A stretch of DNA of 9,945 nucleotides from Persephonella sp. GTDB lineage: Bacteria; Aquificota; Aquificia; Aquificales; Hydrogenothermaceae. The notes under the pieces are model-generated. The model was not told where the DNA came from. It did not search any database and worked only from the letters and a program-made list of their open reading frames with translations. Positions 6,339-9,945 of this stretch are shown piece after piece (within the stretch, counting starts at the first letter, position 1; every line of letters begins with the position of its first letter). The DNA is taken from contig JALWKR010000288.1 in the NCBI GenBank assembly GCA_027081375.1, forward strand, positions 1 through 9,945, in the 5' to 3' direction. A program made the position numbers and the translations under genes.

Positions 6339-8387
6339 TTAGAACATGAACTTCACATTCATATAAAAGAATCTTCCTGGTTCTGGGATTTTTATTCCTG
6401 CAGAAAAAGGATTTCTTAGATAAGAAAGATGGGTGTAGTAGTTTTTATCAAATAGGTTATCAATTCCAATATTAATGGAAGCTCTATTAACAACATAACC
6501 AGCTTTTATATTTGTAACAAAGTAGGACTTTGTTGGCTGTTCTTTTAAATCTGTGTCTACATTAGACTGTCTTGCAGCGTATATTTCTTCAGCAAGAATG
6601 TATAGAGAACCATTGTCATACTTTAAAGCTAATCTTGTTTTTAAAGGTGGAATTTCTGCTAAATCACTATCATTATAGGAACCACTGTCCTTTTTTCCTC
6701 TTTGATAAGCAGCTCCTAGTTCAACAGAAACAGTATCAGTTAACATTCCAACAATATTTACATCTCCTCCGTATATATGAGCATCTATATTTTTGTAGGA
6801 TAAAGCAGGCTTAGGAGCTCCGTTTTGGATTTTTGTAAGATAGATATAATCTGTTAAATCACTATAGAAAACATTTCCTTTGAGCCCAAAAAATCCCCAG
6901 TAATACTCAAAACCAGCATCAACTTCATTATTTTTAACTTTCTTTAGATTTGGATTTCCTACCCAGTTAGGTTTAGTCATAGGTTTTGCAAGGGCTATAT
7001 ATCTTTCCTGAGGATCAGGAACTCTTACAGTATGTCCAAATCCTATATATATATTATTTCTTTTTGAGAATTTGTATCTAAAAAGGATGTTTCCTGTTAC
7101 ATAACTGTCTGTTTTTGATAGGGAATAGTTAGAGCCGTAATACATACTATAAAGGTTTCTATTTGCTGTTCCTAAACGATCTTTATTAGCTTCGGACTTA
7201 ATATTGTCATATCTAATTCCTGCTGATACTACCAATCTATTTATTCTTTTTGCTCCCTGAACATACACACCTACATTTTTTATATCAACATCAGGAATCA
7301 TTCCTCTGTTATCTAAGTTCATTATTACGTTATCTGCTTTCCAGTTTCTTACATAACCATCTATCCCTGTTTTTATATTAACTCCGTATATTTTCAGTTT
7401 CTTTTCAATTTTTGCACCGTAAGTTTCTGTTTTTGCAAGAGTTCTCATCATGTAGCCTCTAAAAAACCACATATTTGATGAAACTCTCCATCTATCCTGC
7501 ATATCATGTTTAACAAAGTTCCAGTAACCACTAACAGATATACCGTAAGGTTTTAAAGTATACTCACCACTTATTCTATGAGTTCTGTCGTAAATAGCAT
7601 CCATCTTTAAATATGGGTATAAAACATCCTTAGCCTCATCAAAACCATATCTGATTTTAATTTCATGTTCCTCAGTTGGATTTAAAACAGTAGTTATCCA
7701 TGCAGTATCAATATTAAACGCTGTGTGATTAATCTCTGAAGGTTTGTAAGCAGACATTCCCTTGGGATATTCAGTTATTTTTTTACCTTCTCCTGACTCA
7801 TACGGATGGGAAAACTGTTTGCTGTATCCTACTAAAAGTTTTATCTTATCTGTTCCATAGTTAAACTGAATATTTCCACTTAAATAATCAAAAAAACCTC
7901 CAGTAAACCCTATATAACCAAAGGTTCCTTTTTCAGGGTCTTTTGATATAAGGTTAACAACTCCTGCTAAAGACCCTTGATTTGTTACATCAAAAGGTCC
8001 TTCCAGAATATAAACTTCTTTTACCTGAGGGGTAGACATATGAAAAATAGGTGGATCCATTCTGTTAGGACATGCACCGTAAATACGCATACCGTCAATT
8101 AAAACATTTATATTATCTCTACCAAAGCCCCTGAGAACTATATCGTTCGCAGTTCCTCCTTTTCTTATATGGTTAATTTCAGGAAAAATATTGGATAATA
8201 TCTCCCCTATATCTATCTGTCTTGTTGTTTTTATTTCTTCTTCTGTGATTTCTTCGCTCTCCCCAACAGTTTCCTGTGGAAGGAGTTCTTCAAAAACTTT
8301 TACTTTTTTTAGTTTTATTATTTCCTGAGCTGAAGCAAAAGAGAAAAGTAAAGGAATTGTTAATGCTGCTGCAGAGAGCTTCTTCAT
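6339..8387 (-). CDS. oprC: TonB-dependent copper receptor, OprC/NosA type
   Basis: Outer-membrane 22-strand barrel receptor, 682 residues, expected to take up copper using TonB energy. A signal peptide (1-20, ending FASA before QE) is followed by a possible TonB box near KLKKVKVF. The plug domain (about 51-150) includes VLRGFGRDNINVLIDGMRIY and the family hallmark GACPNRMDPP (104-113). The barrel ends in a C-terminal Phe (VKFMF). The CxxxM motif (Cys106, Met110) and an HxM motif (His294, Met296, in VKHDMQDRW) match the CxxxM-HxM copper site described for Pseudomonas OprC. Start: ATG at 8387, four bases after GGAGGA; an in-frame TTG at 8399 overlaps that ribosome site and is unlikely. It is divergent from sco1 and probably shares its FNR-type control region. 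NosA of denitrifiers is the closest described role. Siderophore uptake is a less likely alternative given these ligands. Confidence 0.9.
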   Translation of the reverse strand: MKKLSAAALTIPLLFSFASAQEIIKLKKVKVFEELLPQETVGESEEITEEEIKTTRQIDIGEILSNIFPEINHIRKGGTANDIVLRGFGRDNINVLIDGMRIYGACPNRMDPPIFHMSTPQVKEVYILEGPFDVTNQGSLAGVVNLISKDPEKGTFGYIGFTGGFFDYLSGNIQFNYGTDKIKLLVGYSKQFSHPYESGEGKKITEYPKGMSAYKPSEINHTAFNIDTAWITTVLNPTEEHEIKIRYGFDEAKDVLYPYLKMDAIYDRTHRISGEYTLKPYGISVSGYWNFVKHDMQDRWRVSSNMWFFRGYMMRTLAKTETYGAKIEKKLKIYGVNIKTGIDGYVRNWKADNVIMNLDNRGMIPDVDIKNVGVYVQGAKRINRLVVSAGIRYDNIKSEANKDRLGTANRNLYSMYYGSNYSLSKTDSYVTGNILFRYKFSKRNNIYIGFGHTVRVPDPQERYIALAKPMTKPNWVGNPNLKKVKNNEVDAGFEYYWGFFGLKGNVFYSDLTDYIYLTKIQNGAPKPALSYKNIDAHIYGGDVNIVGMLTDTVSVELGAAYQRGKKDSGSYNDSDLAEIPPLKTRLALKYDNGSLYILAEEIYAARQSNVDTDLKEQPTKSYFVTNIKAGYVVNRASINIGIDNLFDKNYYTHLSYLRNPFSAGIKIPEPGRFFYMNVKFMF

Positions 8388-8404
8388 CTTATCCTCCAAA
8401 CTGA

Positions 8405-8426
8405 TTTAATTTAACGTTAATTTAAC
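8405..8426 (-). promoter_or_regulatory. Tandem 11-base repeat just upstream of the copper receptor (candidate operator)
   Basis: On the minus strand, GTTAAATTAAC (8426-8416) is followed directly by GTTAAATTAAA (8415-8405): 10 of 11 bases identical with an 11-base period. It lies 18-39 bases before the receptor ATG. Direct repeats spaced one helical turn apart are typical sites for OmpR/PhoB-family response regulators, several of which control copper genes; that assignment is inference. The plus-strand palindrome TTAACGTTAA (8411-8420) lies inside it. Confidence 0.4.
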
Positions 8427-8437
8427 ATAAATTTTTA

Positions 8438-8457
8438 AATTTTAAAACTTTAAAATT
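8438..8457. repeat. AT-only perfect inverted repeat in the receptor/sco1 control region
   Basis: AATTTTAAA (8438-8446), AC, TTTAAAATT (8449-8457): 9-base perfect arms. It lies where a receptor promoter would be expected on the minus strand. The two-base A/T composition makes a chance palindrome quite possible, and it may simply be easily melted promoter DNA. Confidence 0.3.
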
Positions 8458-8485
8458 AAATTAAATTTTAGAGAAAAGGTTAACA

Positions 8486-8499
8486 TTGACTAATGTCAA
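8486..8499. promoter_or_regulatory. FNR/DNR-type box 1 (receptor-proximal)
   Basis: TTGAC-TAAT-GTCAA, a perfect 5-base dyad with 4-base spacer, fits the general FNR/CRP-family site TTGA(C/T)-N4-(G/A)TCAA. Its centre is 8492.5. On the minus strand, AT-rich -10-like hexamers around 8455-8465 would put it about 40-45 bases before a receptor start. Confidence 0.6.
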
Positions 8500-8500
8500 A

Positions 8501-8518
8501 CTTTGACTTATATCAAAG
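8501..8518. promoter_or_regulatory. FNR/DNR-type box 2 (sco1-proximal)
   Basis: TTGAC-TTAT-ATCAA (8503-8516), with a flanking CT/AG that extends the dyad to CTTTGA...TCAAAG. The centre, 8509.5, is about 41 bases before the predicted sco1 start near 8550, the usual class II activator position for FNR-family proteins. Its centre is 17 bases from that of box 1. Confidence 0.6.
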
Positions 8519-8537
8519 CTCTTTAAGTGATATGAAA

Positions 8538-8543
8538 TAAAAT
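8538..8543 (+). promoter_or_regulatory. Putative -10 box of the sco1 operon
   Basis: TAAAAT, 5 of 6 to consensus, predicting a start near 8550 and a leader of about 28 bases. The -35 position 17 bases upstream (AAAGCT) is very poor, which fits activator-dependent expression from box 2. Confidence 0.45.
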
Positions 8544-8577
8544 TAAAAATACTTTATCACTGCGGTTTGGAGACACC

Positions 8578-9171
8578 ATGAAAAAATTAATTTTCATATT
8601 TGTACTACTTATCTTTTCTTTTTCTTATGCATACCAGTTTTACGGAATACCATATCTGCAACAGGTAAATGATTTTTCTTTGATAAATCAAGATGGGAAA
8701 AAAATTAAATTTTCTGATTTTAAAGGAAAATATCTTCTTGTGTTCTTTGGATATACTTACTGTCCAGATGTTTGTCCAACAAGTATGCTAAGAATAAGTG
8801 ATGTTTTAGATGAGTTAGGAGACTATAAAAAATATGTAAAAGTTCTTTTTATATCTGTTGATCCAGAGAGAGATACTCCTAAAGCTTTAAAAAAGTTTAT
8901 ATCCTTTTATGATAAAACAGGAAAATACATAGTAGGATTAACAGGAAAACCTGAAGATATAAAAAAAGTAGCAAAACAGTTTAGAGCTTTTTATCAAAAA
9001 GTTCCTGTAAAAAACAAAGAGGTTGGTTATCTTGTAGACCATTCAGCGTACATCTATCTTGTTGATCCAAAAGGGATTATTAGAATGATTTACAGACCAG
9101 ATAATGATGACCCAAAAAGAATTGCTGAAGATATTAAACAGATTATAAAAATGTTTGGAACAGGAGAATAA
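8578..9171 (+). CDS. sco1: Sco1/SenC family copper chaperone / thiol oxidoreductase
   Basis: Sco proteins are periplasmic thioredoxin-fold proteins that help build the CuA or CuB centre of cytochrome oxidases or mature other cuproenzymes. The 197 residues begin with a hydrophobic signal or anchor (about 4-17, ending FSFSYA), then the fold starts at NDFSLINQDGKKIKFSDFKG (31-50). The Cu-binding CxxxCP motif is YCPDVCP (61-67: Cys62, Cys66), and the third ligand His155 lies in VDHSAYIYLVDP. FISVDPERDTP (91-101) is a further family mark. The ATG follows GGAG seven bases upstream. It is the first gene of a two-gene operon with the PCu(A)C chaperone, just one base separating its TAA from the next ATG. 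It is divergent from the copper receptor, with FNR-type boxes in between. All ligands are present, so it should be functional. Confidence 0.94.
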   Translation: MKKLIFIFVLLIFSFSYAYQFYGIPYLQQVNDFSLINQDGKKIKFSDFKGKYLLVFFGYTYCPDVCPTSMLRISDVLDELGDYKKYVKVLFISVDPERDTPKALKKFISFYDKTGKYIVGLTGKPEDIKKVAKQFRAFYQKVPVKNKEVGYLVDHSAYIYLVDPKGIIRMIYRPDNDDPKRIAEDIKQIIKMFGTGE

Positions 9172-9172
9172 G

Positions 9173-9589
9173 ATGAAAAAATTTATTATCTTTCTTTTAA
9201 CAGGTTTCATCTTTTTAGCTTATGGTAATGAAATAATAATAAAAGATCCATGGATTAGAGCTGTCCCTCCATCTTCTAAAAATACAGCTTTATTTATGAC
9301 TATTGTAAATAAATCTGATAAACAGGATACTTTAATATCTGTAAAGACAGATATTGCTAAGATTGTTATGATTCATAAAACTGTTGAAGAAAACGGTATT
9401 ATGAAGATGAAACATGTTGATTCTCTTTCTATTCCTCCTCACTCAGAAGTAAAGCTCAAACCAGGCGGTTTACATATAATGATTATGGGCTTAAAAAGAC
9501 CTATAAAAGAAGGAGAAGAGGTAAAAATAAACCTTTTCTTTAAAAATTCAGGAAATATAGAAATATTAGCTCCTGTTTTAAGAAGATAA
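9173..9589 (+). CDS. PCu(A)C family periplasmic Cu(I) chaperone
   Basis: PCu(A)C proteins carry Cu(I) in the periplasm and pass it to Sco or directly to oxidase CuA/CuB sites. The 138 residues have a signal peptide (1-18, ending FLAYG before NE), then IKDPWIRAVPP (23-33), which is the usual start of the domain. The Cu(I) motif H-x10-M-x21-HxM is exact: His68, Met79, His101 and Met103 (the last two in GGLHIMIMGL). The ATG at 9173 follows AGGAG in the end of sco1; an in-frame upstream start at 9155 lies inside sco1, would precede the signal peptide and is rejected. Co-transcription with sco1 is nearly certain because only one base separates them. Family length and motif are complete. Confidence 0.93.
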   Translation: MKKFIIFLLTGFIFLAYGNEIIIKDPWIRAVPPSSKNTALFMTIVNKSDKQDTLISVKTDIAKIVMIHKTVEENGIMKMKHVDSLSIPPHSEVKLKPGGLHIMIMGLKRPIKEGEEVKINLFFKNSGNIEILAPVLRR

Positions 9590-9713
9590 ATACTCAATAA
9601 ACTACATCCTAAGAAAAATACCATTCTCTATGGGATATTTTGGAAGTTTATTTGTAGAATGAATACCATGTAGAATATTTATCGCTTTCTGTTTAAATAC
9701 TAATGTTATGATA

Positions 9714-9742
9714 CAACAAGTTTTATTGTTGATTTTTATTTT
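9714..9742 (+). terminator. Possible terminator of the sco1-PCu(A)C operon
   Basis: Stem CAACAA (9714-9719) and TTGTTG (9726-9731) around GTTTTA, followed by ATTTTTATTTT (9732-9742). The stem is short (six pairs, two G-C) and lies about 125 bases past the operon stop, so the call is tentative. The bases 9590-9713 hold no gene I can support. Confidence 0.4.
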
Positions 9743-9756
9743 CCAGTTAATATATT
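9729..9756 (+). promoter_or_regulatory. Putative uvrB promoter
   Basis: TTGATT (9729-9734, 4 of 6) and TATATT (9751-9756, 5 of 6) with a 16-base spacer predict a start near 9763 and a leader of about 31 bases. It overlaps the tail of the possible terminator just before. Confidence 0.4.
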
Positions 9757-9793
9757 TTTCATAAATTTCACAGAAAAATATCAAGAGAGGAAG

Positions 9794-9945
9794 ATGGCAA
9801 AAAGTCCTTTTAGTATAAAACTGCCCTTTGAACCTGCAGGGGACCAGCCAAAAGCTATAAAACAGCTTTATGATAATCTTAGACATGGCGTAAAAGAACA
9901 GGTTCTACTGGGAGCCACTGGAACAGGTAAAAGCCTGCATCCTGA
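9794..9945 (+). CDS. uvrB: Excinuclease ABC subunit B, N-terminal part (gene runs off the right edge)
   Basis: UvrB is the damage-verifying helicase-like subunit of the UvrABC nucleotide excision repair nuclease. Fifty codons are visible. They begin MAKSPFSIKLPFEPAGDQPK and end in the Walker A region LLGATGTGK (39-46 region), with the family block PAGDQPKAI (14-22) and the usual spacing to the P-loop. A GAGAGGA ribosome site precedes the ATG. The complete protein is normally about 660 residues. Oddity: after GTGK the family has T-F-T, but this reads S-L-H-P, so the last dozen or so bases may be a sequence-end error rather than biology. Gene identity is confident from the first 46 residues. 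Confidence 0.92.
   Translation, partial: MAKSPFSIKLPFEPAGDQPKAIKQLYDNLRHGVKEQVLLGATGTGKSLHP

Noticed and set aside
6572..6814. 80-codon plus-strand frame inside the copper receptor
   Set aside because: Opposite the receptor barrel; His/Leu/Gln-rich shadow.
8399..8399. TTG at 8399 as start of the copper receptor
   Set aside because: It overlaps the GGAGGA ribosome site that serves the ATG at 8387, and the signal peptide begins properly at that ATG.
9654..9676. GTAGAAT repeated with a 16-base period, considered as CRISPR or iteron
   Set aside because: Only two 7-base copies, no further units; too short to mean anything.
9439..9886. Minus-strand frames of 61 and 94 codons (9439-9624, 9602-9886)
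   Set aside because: They overlap PCu(A)C and the uvrB start respectively, have no recognisable domain and no credible ribosome site. I considered a decayed mobile-element remnant for 9602-9790 but could not support one.

Overview
The window is a gene-dense, AT-rich piece of bacterial chromosome. It holds ten complete genes and two genes cut off by the window ends (argH on the left, uvrB on the right). The AT-rich codon use, the chemolithotroph-like gene set and the look of the housekeeping proteins suggest a thermophilic member of the Aquificota, most likely Hydrogenothermaceae (Sulfurihydrogenibium, Persephonella or a relative). That assignment is inference from reading the proteins, not from a search. 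No tRNA, rRNA, CRISPR array, insertion sequence or prophage was seen, and no gap between genes exceeds about 210 bases.

Left part (1-5423) is mostly housekeeping. The argH start (minus) is divergent from a two-TM, Cache-like sensor with a degenerate GGDEF domain (304-1785). That gene converges on a small unknown gene (minus). Then come a methylthioadenosine/purine nucleoside phosphorylase (mtnP, minus) divergent from bioD (plus), and a galU-rsmA pair (plus) joined by an ATGA stop/start overlap.

Right part (5420-9589) reads as a copper acquisition and delivery locus. On the minus strand are an OprC/NosA-type TonB-dependent copper receptor, ending at a strong intrinsic terminator, and a separately promoted NapH/CcoG-type membrane iron-sulfur protein. 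Divergent from the receptor is a plus-strand operon of Sco1/SenC and a PCu(A)C periplasmic Cu(I) chaperone. All copper-ligand motifs are intact: CxxxM and HxM in the receptor, CxxxCP plus His in Sco, and H-x10-M-x21-HxM in PCu(A)C. The divergent control region carries two FNR/DNR-type boxes (TTGAC-N4-GTCAA and TTGAC-N4-ATCAA). One sits about 41 bases before the predicted sco1 transcription start. The model suggested is oxygen- or denitrification-responsive copper import (receptor), redox conditioning of copper at the inner membrane (NapH-like protein, the speculative step) and hand-off to a cuproenzyme such as a cytochrome oxidase or nitrous oxide reductase (PCu(A)C and Sco).

Other points are the loss of the GGDEF active site with a retained RxxD I-site; two convergent gene pairs whose overlapping stop codons lie in the loop of a shared hairpin; dyad or tandem GTTAA-type candidate operators before both the receptor and the NapH-like gene; an Asn in place of the MTAP base-binding Asp in mtnP; and an abnormal uvrB sequence right at the window end.
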